NCBI GenBank assembly: GCA_023807065.1
Contig: JAJJLU010003462.1
Location: 1-64,000, forward strand
Reading direction: 5' to 3'
Source of the DNA: Isotricha intestinalis
Taxonomy: Eukaryota; Ciliophora; Litostomatea; Vestibuliferida; Isotrichidae
Length of the DNA stretch: 64,000 nt
Notes under the pieces: generated by a model
Seen by the model: the letters and a program-made list of their open reading frames with translations, nothing else
Database searches by the model: none
Told to the model about the DNA's origin: nothing
In this document: positions 29,839-40,738 of the stretch, piece by piece
How the letters are laid out: every line of letters starts with the position of its first letter
Numbering within the stretch: the stretch's first letter is position 1
Translations under genes and position numbers: made by a program

Positions 29839-31749
29839 ATGTTTCGCCGAACAGATTTCAAAAAATTAGAACTATTAGGAGGAGGTAAAAAAAACACAAA
29901 AGTATTTAAAGTAAAGCATTTAAAAACTCAAAAACAATATGTATTAAAAGAAGTAGAAGCTCGTAACTTGGAAAAATTGAACGAATACAAAGAAGAAGCG
30001 GTTCAATTAAGTAGAGTACAAAACCATCCAAACATACTTCAATTTTATGGTTATTACTTTTATGAGACACCTCATAACACATTTAAATTAGGAATAATAT
30101 CAGAATTAATAACAAACGACAATAATTTAGAATTAATATATAGAAAAAGAGAGAAAAGTAGAATATTTTGGACAGAGCCTCAATTACTTCAAATGATATA
30201 TTCAATGATAGATGCATTTTCATATTTAGAATATATAGGAATATGTCATAGAGATATAAAACCAACAAATTTATTTTTAATGGATAATTACCAAATAAAA
30301 GTAATTGATTTTGGTGAAAGTAAAGAATCATTTGATGAAGAAGATGAAGATCATACTACAATGGCAACTATAAGAGGAACTCCACAATATCTTTCTCCTA
30401 TTTTATGGGAAGCTCATGTTATTACTCAAGCTAAACAAGTTGAACATAATATGTTTAAAAGTGATGTGTTTAGTGCTGGATTAGTCTTGTTTCAAATGGC
30501 TGCTATGATGGATGTCAGTGGATTCAATCAAAAAACTAGTAATGTTGATGGAGAAAAGCTTATTAAAGATGGACTCAAATTTATCAGTAAAAGATATTCT
30601 AATCTTGTTGTTGATATTTTAGGAAGAATGATGACTTTTAATGAAGATAAAAGACCTAATTTTATTGAATTAGGAAAAATTATTGCTGGAAATGATTTTG
30701 TTCCTAGAACTGATAAAAGTATTATGCAATATTTGAAGGAAAAGAATATGAGGGAAAATCAAAACGTTAATTCTAATAATAATAATAGTAATAGTAATAA
30801 TAATAAGAATAGCCAAGGTCTAAATAATAATAATAGTAATATTAATATTAATAATTATAGTGATGAACAAAAAGAATATTATTTTAATCAATATATTCAA
30901 AAACATAATTTACAATTTAATATGAGGAAAATTGCTTATTGGTTTGAATATGGTGGAAATATGATAGCAAAGCATCAATTAATAAAAAATGATACAAATA
31001 CAAAATGGAAATTAATAGCAAAATATAAGGGAAATTTTCCATATCATTGTATAACATTATATACAAATGAACAATTTGGAATATATATAATAGGAGGAAC
31101 AGATAATAATAATACATATCAATTTTTAAATGGACAAATTTATAGAAAAAATTCAATGAATATTGAAAGATCATTTATGTCATGTATTTATGTTCCACAT
31201 TTAAATTCAATATTATCAATTGGAGGATATGATTATTCTGATAAAAATCAATTAAATTCAATTGAATCATATGATTTAATAAATGATAATTGGTCAATGA
31301 GTATTTATCAAGATTTAAAAATTCCAAGAAGTCAAGCAAATGTTTTATTATATAATAATTTAAATATATTTATATTTGGAGGTTATAATAAAAATTTTGG
31401 TACTTTAAATACTATTGAAAGACTAAATTTAGAAAGTAAAAAATGTGATTTATTAGATTTAAAATTGCCTATTCCTTTAAGAAGATTTGCTTCTATGAAA
31501 ATTACTGCTCATCAAATTTTAATTATGGGAGGTATTACTAGATTATGTAAAGAAAGTGATTCTACTTTTATTATTGATTTTGATAATTATAAAATTACAA
31601 AATATTCTAATTTACCTAAAGGAGGAATTGTAGAACAAGAGATTTTTTTAGATGAAATTGGAGGAGTTCATTTATTCTTTGAAAATAATTATGGAACTTC
31701 TCCTCCGGAACATGTTATTTTTAATTATTTAGATTTTCAAATGAAATAA
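29839..31749 (+). CDS. Protein kinase fused to Kelch repeats
   Basis: 636 residues. Kinase domain at about 8-290: Gly-rich loop LLGGGKKNTKVFKV, Lys37 in YVLKEVEA, catalytic loop HRDIKPTNLF (137-146), DFG at 157-159, and activation loop ending GTPQYLSPILWEA. All catalytic residues look intact, so it should be active. The usual APE is LSP. An Asn-rich linker (about 310-345) leads to Kelch repeats at about 375-620: IYIIGGTDNNN, SILSIGGYDYS, NIFIFGGYNKN and QILIMGGITR. The 'KSDVF' and 'RGTPQYLSP' signatures recall a kinase group common in ciliates. The Kelch propeller probably binds substrates or actin. Codon use at the 5' end is less AT-rich than in its neighbours. Confidence 0.88.
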   Translation: MFRRTDFKKLELLGGGKKNTKVFKVKHLKTQKQYVLKEVEARNLEKLNEYKEEAVQLSRVQNHPNILQFYGYYFYETPHNTFKLGIISELITNDNNLELIYRKREKSRIFWTEPQLLQMIYSMIDAFSYLEYIGICHRDIKPTNLFLMDNYQIKVIDFGESKESFDEEDEDHTTMATIRGTPQYLSPILWEAHVITQAKQVEHNMFKSDVFSAGLVLFQMAAMMDVSGFNQKTSNVDGEKLIKDGLKFISKRYSNLVVDILGRMMTFNEDKRPNFIELGKIIAGNDFVPRTDKSIMQYLKEKNMRENQNVNSNNNNSNSNNNKNSQGLNNNNSNININNYSDEQKEYYFNQYIQKHNLQFNMRKIAYWFEYGGNMIAKHQLIKNDTNTKWKLIAKYKGNFPYHCITLYTNEQFGIYIIGGTDNNNTYQFLNGQIYRKNSMNIERSFMSCIYVPHLNSILSIGGYDYSDKNQLNSIESYDLINDNWSMSIYQDLKIPRSQANVLLYNNLNIFIFGGYNKNFGTLNTIERLNLESKKCDLLDLKLPIPLRRFASMKITAHQILIMGGITRLCKESDSTFIIDFDNYKITKYSNLPKGGIVEQEIFLDEIGGVHLFFENNYGTSPPEHVIFNYLDFQMK

Positions 31750-31885
31750 TTTTTTTTAAATTTTTTTATATTATTAAATATTATCTCAAAAAAAAAGTTT
31801 TTTTAGTTTTTCTTTTATCTTTTTTAACTTTTTATTTTCAATTTATATTGGTCTATAATAATTATTTATTTTTATTTAACTTTTT

Positions 31886-33063
31886 TTATTCTTCTTTTTT
31901 TTCTATCAATAAATTTTCATTAGACTCTTTATTTGCTTTAGTATTATTTTCTTCTTTTGCTGTTTTCTCTTCAATCATATTTTCATACTTTATTTCAGAA
32001 TCATTTTCTAAATTTTGATTTATATTTTCTTTATTATAAGTATTATTATTATTCTTATTTTGATTTGTATTAATATTAAAATTAAAATTATTAATATTAT
32101 TATTATCATTTTGAATTTGACTAGTTTTATTTTCTGAATTGTTAACGTTATTATAATTAATATTTGTATTATTATTATCTAAATTATTAGAAAGAGAATT
32201 ATTATTTATATTATTTATCTTATCTTGTATGACAGTATTTAAGGGAATTATTTTTTTATCTAAATTTTTAGATTTATTTTGTTGAACTGTCATAATATAA
32301 TATGCACCTATAATATGATTAACAATATCTTTTTTTGATTCTATCAAAGAATAAATATTATTATCATTAGTTTTTTTATTTTCAATGAAAGAATAAAATG
32401 AATTATGAATCATCATTTGATTAGGATAAGAATAATTTCTCTTTAATAATTCATATTGATATTGATTAATTTGATTCATATATGTGCTTGAATAATTTTG
32501 TATTGTATTATTTATATTTTTATTTTTTTCTGCTTTATTTTTTTGTTTTGATTCTTCTCTTTTTTTCTTTTTATTTAAAATATTTTCTTCATCTTTTTTC
32601 ATTAATGTATTTAAAAAATTTTTAAATTGTGAAATTAAATCTAAAGAAATATATTTTAATTGTTGTTTCTAAATTATATAAATTAAATTTTTTTATAAAT
32701 AAATAAATTACTTTTTTTGCAATTGGATGTTTTTTTTCATTTGAAGACAATTTATATAAATATTTCCCAGAATTCATTTTTTGATATTTGCCTTGATAAT
32801 TACTACTCTAAATAAAAAATATATAATATTAAATTATACATTATTTCTTAATTTGATTTTATTTTCGTTTGATAAATTTGAATTCTGAAATTTTAAATAA
32901 ATATATTATTTAATTTATATTTTACTTCTTCTGAAGAATGATTTTCTTTTTCATTAAGATTTTTTGAATATTGTACTTTTTTATTATTTTGATTAGGTGA
33001 TTCATATCCTATATCAAAATCCCTTTTTTTTTGCTTTTTAGTTGTTCTTAATTGCATTTTCAT
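31886..33063 (-). CDS. Four-exon hypothetical protein (353 aa)
   Basis: Four exons, all phase 0: 33063-32926, 32884-32840, 32807-32712 and 32668-31886. The introns are 41, 32 and 43 nt with GTAA/GTAT donors and CAG/TAG acceptors. Read without splicing, only the last exon is visible. The protein starts MKMQLRTTKKQKKRDFDIGYE. Residues 62-115 form the most ordered part (YQGKYQKMNSGKYLYKLSS, then KQQLKYISLDLISQFKNFL). A later segment, DIVNHIIGAYYIM, is hydrophobic, followed by an Asn-rich tail with Glu/Lys at the end. The short basic N-terminus could be a nuclear signal. No family is recognised. Confidence 0.65.
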
Positions 33064-33442
33064 ATTAAATTAGAAATTAATTTTTTTTATTTTTCTATTT
33101 TAAGTAGATGATTCAAATAATTTTTTTAAAATAAATAATGTAAGTTATTAATTATTGTAATTAAAAAAAAAGGAAATAAAAAAGAAGAATTATGGAAGAT
33201 TTTCTATAAAATAAAAATATAAAAAAAAAGAAATGAAAAAGAAGATAAAATAATAAAAGATACTCTTTTAGAAAAAGTAAATAATAATCCATAAATCAAA
33301 TAATATGATATAAAAAGAAAATAAAATTAATAAATTATTAAATTTTAATATTCCAATAAAAAACAATCAAATAACACAAAAAATAAAAAAAAAGAATCAA
33401 AAAAATAATAATTAAATATTACTTTTAATAAGGATTTTTATA

Positions 33443-34135
33443 TTATATAAACTTCATAATATCTTTTATAATATTTTCATTTTTAATAATTTGATTAGAT
33501 TTTTTAATAACAAGAAATAGTTTTTGATATTTACAAAAAATATAATCAATTTTTTTGGGTTCAGGATAATATTTATCTAAATCATAAATTTCTTTTATAT
33601 TATCTTCTTTATTAATATAAATTCTTTTTTTATTTCCATCATCAATATTTTCATAATAACAATTACAACATAAAAAATCATATGAAGTATAAGAAACAGA
33701 AAAACAATAAGGTAAATTAGTTTCAAATAATAAATAATCTTGAAATTCTTCTTTTCTCTATATTTAAAAAGATTAATATTTATATTTTACCTCAAACATA
33801 TTTTCAATATATTGTTTATATATTTCATTTGTTAAATCAATTTTAGTTTTATATATAAAAAAAGATAACATTTTAGAAGTTCCTTCTTTTATTATAGCAG
33901 TTAAAATTTTTGGAAAATTTTCATTTGATTCATAAGCATTAAATATTATTCTAAATATTTTATTAGATCTATTTTTAATTGCAAAAAAAATAGGTTGATT
34001 ACCATCTAAACAATTTTTATATATTATATCTGGATAAGTTTTAACTAAAATTTCTACATTTTTTACTTTATCTTGTTCAATTAGATTTATTAAATCATCT
34101 AAATGATTTGGTCCTTTTAAATAAGTTCTTGACAT
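33443..34135 (-). CDS. Ankyrin-like protein, two exons (219 aa)
   Basis: Exons 34135-33791 and 33757-33443 are joined across a 33-nt intron (33790-33758). The protein has 219 residues, starting MSRTYLKGPNHLDDLINLIE. The first half has ankyrin-like helix pairs: LDDLINLIEQDKVKNVEILV, DGNQPIFFAIKNRSNKIFRI and KILTAIIKEGTSKMLSFFIY. The second half contains a cysteine cluster (FLCCNCYYENID) and ends KDIMKFI. Without the splice the first exon would end after only five extra residues. The cysteine pair might bind metal. No close family is recognised. Confidence 0.6.
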
Positions 34136-34224
34136 ATTAAAATAAAATAAAAATTTTTATAGTGATGAAAAAAAATTAATTTTTTAAAGATAATAATTTA
34201 ATCATAATATTAAATTGTTTTTAT

Positions 34225-34674
34225 TTAATTGTTAAATCTTCTTCTATTATTTCTTCTTCCGTTTCTATTTCTTCTAAATCTATTTCTTCTATTATTATTA
34301 TTATTATTATAATTATTTCTTCTATTTCTTAAATTTCTTCTTTGACCTCTTATTCTTCTTTGATTATTTTTATTATTATTATTATTTGATGTTCTTCTCA
34401 ATCTTCTTCTTAATCTTCTTTTCTTTCCATTATTATTATTATTATCATTATCATTATTTTGATTATCATCTGTTGTGAATTGATCTTTAAATCTTTCTTT
34501 TCTTAAATTTAAAATTTCATTTTCATCTTCTTTAGTTATATTTTCCTTTGTTTGAAGACCAAATCTTTTTATCCTTTCTATTCTCTTTTGAGATTCTTCT
34601 GTTGGATCAGGTATTCCAAATCTTTTTCTTCTTTCTTGCATTTTTTCTTCTTCTGTTTTTGTTGTTGACGCCAT
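34225..34674 (-). CDS. Tho1/SARNP-like RNA-binding protein
   Basis: 149 residues starting MASTTKTEEEKMQERRKRFG. Three spaced copies of an 'R-K-x-R-F-G' helix occur: RRKRFGIPD, RIKRFGLQT and RKERFKDQF. This is the signature of SARNP/Tho1 C-terminal repeats, which bind the DEAD-box helicase Sub2/UAP56 in mRNA export. The second half is an Arg/Asn-rich tail (RRLRRRLRRTS, NGRRNNRRRFNN), likely RNA-binding. The N-terminal SAP domain of classical SARNP is missing. It is divergent from Rab7 across about 490 bp. Confidence 0.6.
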   Translation of the reverse strand: MASTTKTEEEKMQERRKRFGIPDPTEESQKRIERIKRFGLQTKENITKEDENEILNLRKERFKDQFTTDDNQNNDNDNNNNNGKKRRLRRRLRRTSNNNNNKNNQRRIRGQRRNLRNRRNNYNNNNNNRRNRFRRNRNGRRNNRRRFNN

Positions 34675-35165
34675 TTTAGAAATCTTAATTTAAAATATAA
34701 TATTCTTTTAAATTTTAAATAATAAAGTAAAATTATAAAAAAAAATAAAAATATATTTTTTAAATTTTAAATTTTTGGATTTGGTTAATAAAATTGTAAA
34801 ATTTATCGTAGAGAAATAAAATTATAATTATTGTTCCTTTTGATAATAATAATAAAATTATTAAAAATTGAAAACATATTTAATGAATTTAATTTTATTA
34901 ACTTGATTTATGTATAAATTTAAATTAAAAATAATAATGATTCAAAAGTTAATTTTTATCCTTGTTTTGATATTCATTAAATATTAACAATAATTTGTTT
35001 AATAATGAAAATAAAATAATAGGTTTGATAATAAAATCTTTTCTTGATTATTATTCTATTTTTTTGAATAATTGCATTTTTTACATATTTATTAAAAGTA
35101 TAATATTTATATGATATAAATTTATTTTTTTTAATAAAATGATAAAAATAAATTACATTTAAAAA
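34675..35165. other. Divergent intergenic region
   Basis: About 490 bp between the starts of the Tho1-like gene and Rab7. It is AT-rich with no supported gene. One 16-codon hydrophobic mini-frame (MIQKLIFILVLIFIKY) near 34938 is too short to call. Confidence 0.5.
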
Positions 35166-35951
35166 ATGTCAACAAGAAAAAAATATCTCCTAAAAGTAAT
35201 AATCCTTGGAGATGCAGGGTAAAAAAAATATATATATAATATGAAAAACCAGAGTAGGCAAAACTTCCTTATTAAACCAGTAAAAAAAATAAATCAACAA
35301 AAAATTTTAAAAAAAAATAAAATAGATATGTAAAAAAATCATTTTCAATGCAATATAAAAGTACAATAGGAGCAGATTTCCTAACAAAAGAATTAGTATT
35401 AGATAACACAGTGGTTCAACTTCAAGTAAAAAAACAATATAATATTTAAAAATATATAAAAAAATTTATAGTTATGGGATACAGCAGGACAAGAAAAGTT
35501 TCATGCAATGGGAGCTTCTTTTTATCGTAATTCAGAATGTTGTGTTTTAGTATGTGATTTAACAGATATGAAATCTTTTGAAACAATAGATTCTTGGAGA
35601 CAAGAATTTTTAAATCAATTAAATCCTAAAGATCCAGAAAATTTTCCTTTTGTTTTATTAGGAAATAAATGTGATAAAGAAAATGAAATTAAAGTTCCTG
35701 ATACTAAAATTAAACAATATTGTGAAAGTAAAGGCAATTTACCTTATTTTGAAACTTCTGCTAAAGATAATACTAATGTTGATAATGCTTTTGAAACTAT
35801 TGCTAAATTAGCTTTTGCCAGAAATGCTAAAGAAGATGAAATGTAATATTTATTTTTTCATTATTTTTTTAATCTTTTTAGATTTATTCCTACAAAACCT
35901 ATTCAGTTAAATTCTTCCCCAGGAGCAGTTGAAAAAAATGGATGTTGTTAA
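35166..35951 (+). CDS. RAB7: Rab7 GTPase, five exons
   Basis: Exons 35166-35218, 35253-35279, 35326-35425, 35472-35842 and 35882-35951; introns of 34, 46, 46 and 39 nt. The spliced protein has 206 residues, the normal Rab7 length. Motifs: [54 protein letters not shown], and a C-terminus ending KNGCC for prenylation. QLWDTAGQE and [13 protein letters not shown] are typical of Rab7, which drives late-endosome/lysosome traffic and fusion. The last intron also interrupts the frame near the C-terminus (GATGAAAT|GTAATA), so the unspliced fourth exon ends at a false stop and lacks the prenylation site. All four splices are confirmed by conserved Rab7 residues on both sides. Confidence 0.95.
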
Positions 35952-36062
35952 AATTTATTTCCTTTTTTGAAAGGGTTTTAATAGTTTTTTATTTAGGTTT
36001 AATTTAGAAAAATTAATTTTTCATTATTTTTAATTTTCTTTAAATTTTTTATTTGAAATATT

Positions 36063-37134
36063 TTAATATTTTTCTAAAGGTAAAGGAGTTAAATCTGTTT
36101 TGAAATGATATGAATCTACCGGATTTATTATTGGGTTTATATCTAATGATGATGTTCCAATATTGTAATTTTTTAATGAATCTAAAAAATTATTATATAT
36201 TATATATTTTACATGGTCTTTCTTTTTGATTAAAATATCTAATATTTCTTTGATAGTTTTGATTATTAATATTTATATTATTATTATATGAATTATCATT
36301 CAAAGAATAATAATTCTTTTCATTTATATTATTATTATAATTATAATTAGTAGGTATATTTGATTCTGTTTGAATATTTCTATGATAATCTTCATATTTT
36401 CCTATTAATTGTTTTTCTCTTTCATTAATTTTGTTTTTATAATCTTGATAATCAAAATAACTCATTGATTTTGAAACAGGTAATTTGTTTATTTCTTTAT
36501 CATAAGTGTTCTTATTATTTTGATTAATATTTTTTTCATTGTAAGAATTTATATAATTATTATTATTAGCTGAATTCATATTAACATTATAATTTAATTG
36601 TTCTTGAATCATATTATTATTATTTTCTGGAAGAGTATTATTAATATTTTTATTTAATTGACCATTATTATTTGAATTTAAATTATTATTACCATACTTA
36701 TTAGCATCATAATCAATATTTTGAATTAATTGGTTTGGAATATTTAATTGATTATCATCATTATATCTATTTTGTAAATTTAATTTATTATATCTCATTA
36801 AAGTATAAGGTGAGTAAATTCTATTAGTATAATATTTTTTTTTTTCATATTCTCCATAAGGAATTCCACCTTTACCTAGAAAATAAAAATCATAATATTT
36901 ATTGGAATTATTATCAATAGGTCTAAGAGTTCCTTGAAATTTTCTACTAAAATAAGTTTGAGGTGTTCTTAAAGCATTATATTCTTGTCCTATTTTATCA
37001 GTTAAAAAATCTGAATTATAATTTGATACAGGTACAAAATTATTATAAATTTTTCCTGTATTTTTTAAATAATTCAAATATTCTGTTCTTTCATAATCAT
37101 CAAATTCTAATTGACGGTTATAATAATTCTGCAT
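36063..37134 (-). CDS. Tyr/Asn-rich protein, two exons (346 aa)
   Basis: Exons 37134-36213 and 36181-36063 flank a 31-nt intron (36212-36182); the protein has 346 residues. It starts MQNYYNRQLEFDDYERTEY. An ordered N-terminal part (to about 115) contains GKGGIPYGEYEKKKYY and YSPYTLMRYNK. An Asn-rich middle follows. The second exon adds ERPYSLKNYNIGTSSLDINP and IINPVDSYHFKTDL. Short Tyr/Pro/Gly motifs and a terminal 'INPxxxPVD' resemble filamentous or microtubule-inner proteins of cilia. That resemblance is only a visual one and I would not name it. Confidence 0.65.
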
Positions 37135-37234
37135 TTTATATTATATTAAATATAAAAAAAAAATAAAATAAATTTTGATAAAAATTCTCTTTTTTTAAAT
37201 TTTCAATATAATAAAAAATTGAAAATTATTTTTA

Positions 37235-38048
37235 CTAATACTTACTTTTATAATATTTTTTAGCAAAATAAGTAATTAAACAAACACCAGTAAAAATTCC
37301 AATTCCAGTTAAAGTATAATTTAACAATTTATAATAAAAATTTCTTTGAATTTGTTCATCATATTCTTTAAGCGATTTAATTAAATCTTGGCAATTGTTT
37401 TGTATTCTTTCAAATTTTTCTTCATTATCAGAAAATTTATTTTTAATATCTTCATAGATTTTTTTTCCTTGTTCAAAATCACCTAGAGAAAGAGTATATT
37501 TTAATAATCTTAAATAAGTACTTTCATCATCAGGGTCAATATTATTTAAAATATATAAATTTATTTCATTTGCTTCTTTATAATTTTCTCTTTTTGACAT
37601 TGATAAAGATATATTACTATATAATATTTTTTTATATGATTTAATTTTATATTTACAATCTTCTAATTCTGAATTATATTCATCTGTTTGATTTATTGGA
37701 GAAAATTTTTCTATTTTTTCTATTCCTTGTCTATAGTATTTTTCTGCTTCTTCATAATTTTTTTTATTATAAAATCCATTTCCTGTGTCTTTTATTTTTA
37801 ATACTTCTTCTATTAAATTATTATATTCTTTTATTAAATTTATTGTTTCATCTTTTATATTTGGAATAAATTCTATTTCTTTTTTATCTTCTTTTATCTC
37901 TGATTTTTCATTCATTTCGATGTTCTTTTTATCATTTATTTCTTTTTCTTCACTTTCAGATATATTTTCTTTCTCATTCTTTTCATCTTTAATTTCTAAA
38001 ATGAATAAAAAAATAAAATAAATAAAAATTACCATTCTTTTCCTCCAT
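37235..38048 (-). CDS. Tail-anchored TPR protein, two exons
   Basis: Exons 38048-38033 (MEEKN plus one base) and 37995-37235 are joined by a 37-nt intron (38032-37996), giving 258 residues. The unspliced frame would start with a false hydrophobic leader that is really the intron. After an acidic/Lys-rich N-terminus, TPR helices run from about 85 to 215: LKIKDTGNGFYNKKNYEEAE, KYYRQGIEKIE, ILYSNISLSMSKRENYKEA and YLRLLKYTLSLGDFEQGK. The C-terminus is a single membrane helix, LTGIGIFTGVCLITYFA, followed by KKYYKSKY, a typical tail anchor for the ER or mitochondrial outer membrane. In layout it resembles FKBP8/TTC-type co-chaperone receptors, but there is no FKBP domain. Confidence 0.8.
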
Positions 38049-38429
38049 TAATATAAAATAACATTTTCAATTTCAAAAAAAAATAACAAATAAATTTATT
38101 TATTAAAATATTTCTAAAACTTTAACTTAATTAATAAAGATTATGTTTTTTAAAACAATTTTTTCCATTTTGATTAAGTATATATAAAATTATTTTCCTA
38201 AGTAAGTGCCCATTATATTAAGGAAAATATAAATTAAAGTAGTGAAAAATATTCTTTATAATTATCAAGTAATTTTTATCAAAAATAAATTCCCTATATA
38301 GAAAATAAAATAAATCTAATTCATATTTTATTACTTTACTTTTTTTACTATTTGAAGGAATGATTATTCATTAAGTGAATTGGTGAATATATATAAATTT
38401 ATATTTTTTTATTTTAATGAAATTTATTA

Positions 38430-38930
38430 ATCTTTTAATTATTTTAAAATTAAATTTTCGTTTAAATAAATAAATAAAACTTCATTTTTTATTCTTTCAT
38501 TTTCTTCTTTTATTATATTATATTTAGTATTATCATTACATTTAACAATTTCTTTCTTATTAAAAGCATTTTTCGACTTTTTTAATAATTATTACATTTT
38601 CTAATTTTGAATAAGAGTTTAAAGCATTAAATTGAGATTTTGATTTATATACTTTTTTCTTAAACTATTTGTTTTTTAATTTAAAACAATTTTATTTTTA
38701 TCTATAACAACATCATTTAATTTATTTCGTTTGTTAATTGAACATTATCTTTCATTACTGTTTCAAACTTATTTATTTTTCTATTTAATTAATTAATTGC
38801 TTTTTGTTGAAATACTTTTTAAATTGTTAATTTTAATTTATTTCATAATTTTCTAAAGCTAATATATAATTGATTTATGTAATCATTGTTTATAAAATAT
38901 TTTAAAAATTTTATTCATATTTATTTCCAT
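38430..38930 (-). pseudogene. Decayed coiled-coil gene fragment
   Basis: Reading the minus strand, coding-like pieces in shifting frames follow one another. SINKRNKLNDVVIDKNKIVLN is followed by a stop, then KTNSLRKKYINQNLN. Then KSQFNALNSYSKLENVIIIKK comes in a new frame. After another shift, NKKEIVKCNDNTKYN, IKEENERIKNEVLFIYLNE and a stop near 38444 follow. The last piece is open for about 40 codons. Lys/Glu/Asn composition and helix-like spacing match the coiled-coil proteins of this genome. Multiple shifts and stops mark it as dead. Confidence 0.5.
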
Positions 38931-39007
38931 ATAAATAATAATTTATTTTTCATTTATTTATAATAATTATTTATTAGAATCTTTATTTTTTTAAAAAAAT
39001 ACAAGTA

Positions 39008-40579
39008 TCATAACCTTTTATATAATTCATTCATTCCTATGTTATCTTTATTTTCTAAATTACAAAATTGTTCTAAAAAATATAATTCTAAATGATTTCT
39101 ATATAAATGTTCTTCGCTTAATAATTTTTTTCTAAAACTTTGAATTATATTTAAAGAATTCTTTTGAGTTTGATTTTTACAAGGACAAATAAAGCCAATA
39201 AAGCTTAATTTAAAATTAAAATTCAATTTCATTTTTAAATCTTTGTTTTCATATCCTTCATGAATAAAATTATTATTTTGAATTCTTTTTTGAACTTTAG
39301 TATTCATAAATTTTAATCCACTATTATTTTCATTATTACTTTTATTTAAATTAATATTTAAACCAGAAGTATAATTAAGCTTATGAGAAATATTTTTAGT
39401 ATTTAAACAATTTAATTCACTTTTATTAATATTTTTTCCAGTAGTATAAAAAAAATCTTTTTCTTTTTCTTTAAATAAATTGATAGAATTAAAATTAATT
39501 ATATATCTATGATAATAATAATTAATCAAACTTCCTATTGTTATTATTGCTTCAAAAAATCCTCCTGCACTTGCTAATACATCTGAAATATTTTTATAGT
39601 TTCTTTCATAAATTTGAAAAATATTTTGCATCCAAAAAACAAATTCACATAATATTATTGTTTGATCTGAATTATTTTTTGAATTTTTTCTATTTTCTTC
39701 AAATAAAAATGAAATTTGTTCATCATAAATATCAAATAAAATATTTTTATTAGTTTTGACAATCAAAGGAGAGAAATTTAAATTATGTTGAGCATATTCC
39801 TTACCTAAAACACCAGAACTAATAGGATATAAAATATTTTCAATAGGTTTATAATAATTATTAATATCAATATTATGATCAACAATTTGTAAAAAAACAG
39901 CAGCAAAAGTTCGAAAAAAATCATTCATTTCATCATTTGAAGCACAACTATTTCCAAATATTAAATTATCTATTGAATTATTTCTACATCTTTCAATAAT
40001 AATAGAATAATATAAATTATCTGTTCTTGAATTTCCATGTAATAAATATGGAGAAATATAATTCATATGATTATGTTTATAATAAGTTTTATCTGTTGAA
40101 TTAAAATAATATTTCACACATGCACCATTAAAATAATTAATATTATTTTTATATATTAATTTTTCTATATCTTCTTCTAATTGAATTTGACTATCACAAA
40201 TATCATAAATCCAATGATCTTCTTTATCAATATCATCAGGATATAAATTATATGAAATATTTCTTACTCCTTTTATTCTTAAATATTTTGAATTAAATGT
40301 TATAAATTCTTTGTGGGCATTCATAAATAAAATATAATGAAAAAGAGATGATGAATTTAAAGGGAAATACCCTGTTTCATTTTTGAAACTTTTATAAAAA
40401 TATGCCATTGGCTTTTTATGCTGAATTAATTCTAATGAAAAATATATTGTTATTAAGAAACATAATGAATATGACAGTAAAGTTAATATTCCACTAAAAA
40501 TTGAAGAATGACGTATTTTGCCTTTTTGATATAATGTTATTCTTGGAGATAAAAAATCAAAATTTGATAAATTTATCAT
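39008..40579 (-). CDS. Two-pass membrane protein of a ciliate-type family
   Basis: 523 residues in one exon. It starts MINLSNFDFLSPRITLYQKG, then KIRHSSIFSG and a first membrane helix at about 28-52 (LTLLSYSLCFLITIYFSLEL). A large extracytosolic domain follows (about 55-325) with several Cys, N-glycosylation-type sites (NETG, NSTD) and the conserved-looking YDICDSQIQLEED. A second helix lies at about 326-352 (ISDVLASAGGFFEAIITIGS). The cytosolic tail has CPCKN. Two helices flanking a large lumenal domain recall ERGIC/Erv41-46 topology, but no sequence match is claimed. I associate the 'LSPxITLYxxGxxRHSS' start with a membrane family large in ciliates. Its function is unknown. Confidence 0.75.
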   Translation of the reverse strand: MINLSNFDFLSPRITLYQKGKIRHSSIFSGILTLLSYSLCFLITIYFSLELIQHKKPMAYFYKSFKNETGYFPLNSSSLFHYILFMNAHKEFITFNSKYLRIKGVRNISYNLYPDDIDKEDHWIYDICDSQIQLEEDIEKLIYKNNINYFNGACVKYYFNSTDKTYYKHNHMNYISPYLLHGNSRTDNLYYSIIIERCRNNSIDNLIFGNSCASNDEMNDFFRTFAAVFLQIVDHNIDINNYYKPIENILYPISSGVLGKEYAQHNLNFSPLIVKTNKNILFDIYDEQISFLFEENRKNSKNNSDQTIILCEFVFWMQNIFQIYERNYKNISDVLASAGGFFEAIITIGSLINYYYHRYIINFNSINLFKEKEKDFFYTTGKNINKSELNCLNTKNISHKLNYTSGLNINLNKSNNENNSGLKFMNTKVQKRIQNNNFIHEGYENKDLKMKLNFNFKLSFIGFICPCKNQTQKNSLNIIQSFRKKLLSEEHLYRNHLELYFLEQFCNLENKDNIGMNELYKRL

Positions 40580-40738
40580 TTTATATTTTTAATATATTAT
40601 TTTTATTTTTTTTTATTATTTTTAATAAAAATTTAATTAAAAATTATAAATTTTTTCTTTAATAATTAAGAAAAACAAAATTTATTTAAATTTAATTTAA
40701 AAGAATTATTATTCCAAGGATTTAAAAAAAATTTAAAT

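Noticed and set aside
37785..38035. Hydrophobic N-terminus (MVIFIYFIFLFILEI) on the TPR protein
   Set aside because: It is the translation of a 37-nt intron; splicing to an upstream ATG at 38048 gives a normal soluble N-terminus.
38186..38228. Near-inverted repeat ATTTTCCTAAG...TTAAGGAAAAT
   Set aside because: Short and imperfect in a very AT-rich spacer, with no transposase or target-site duplication nearby.
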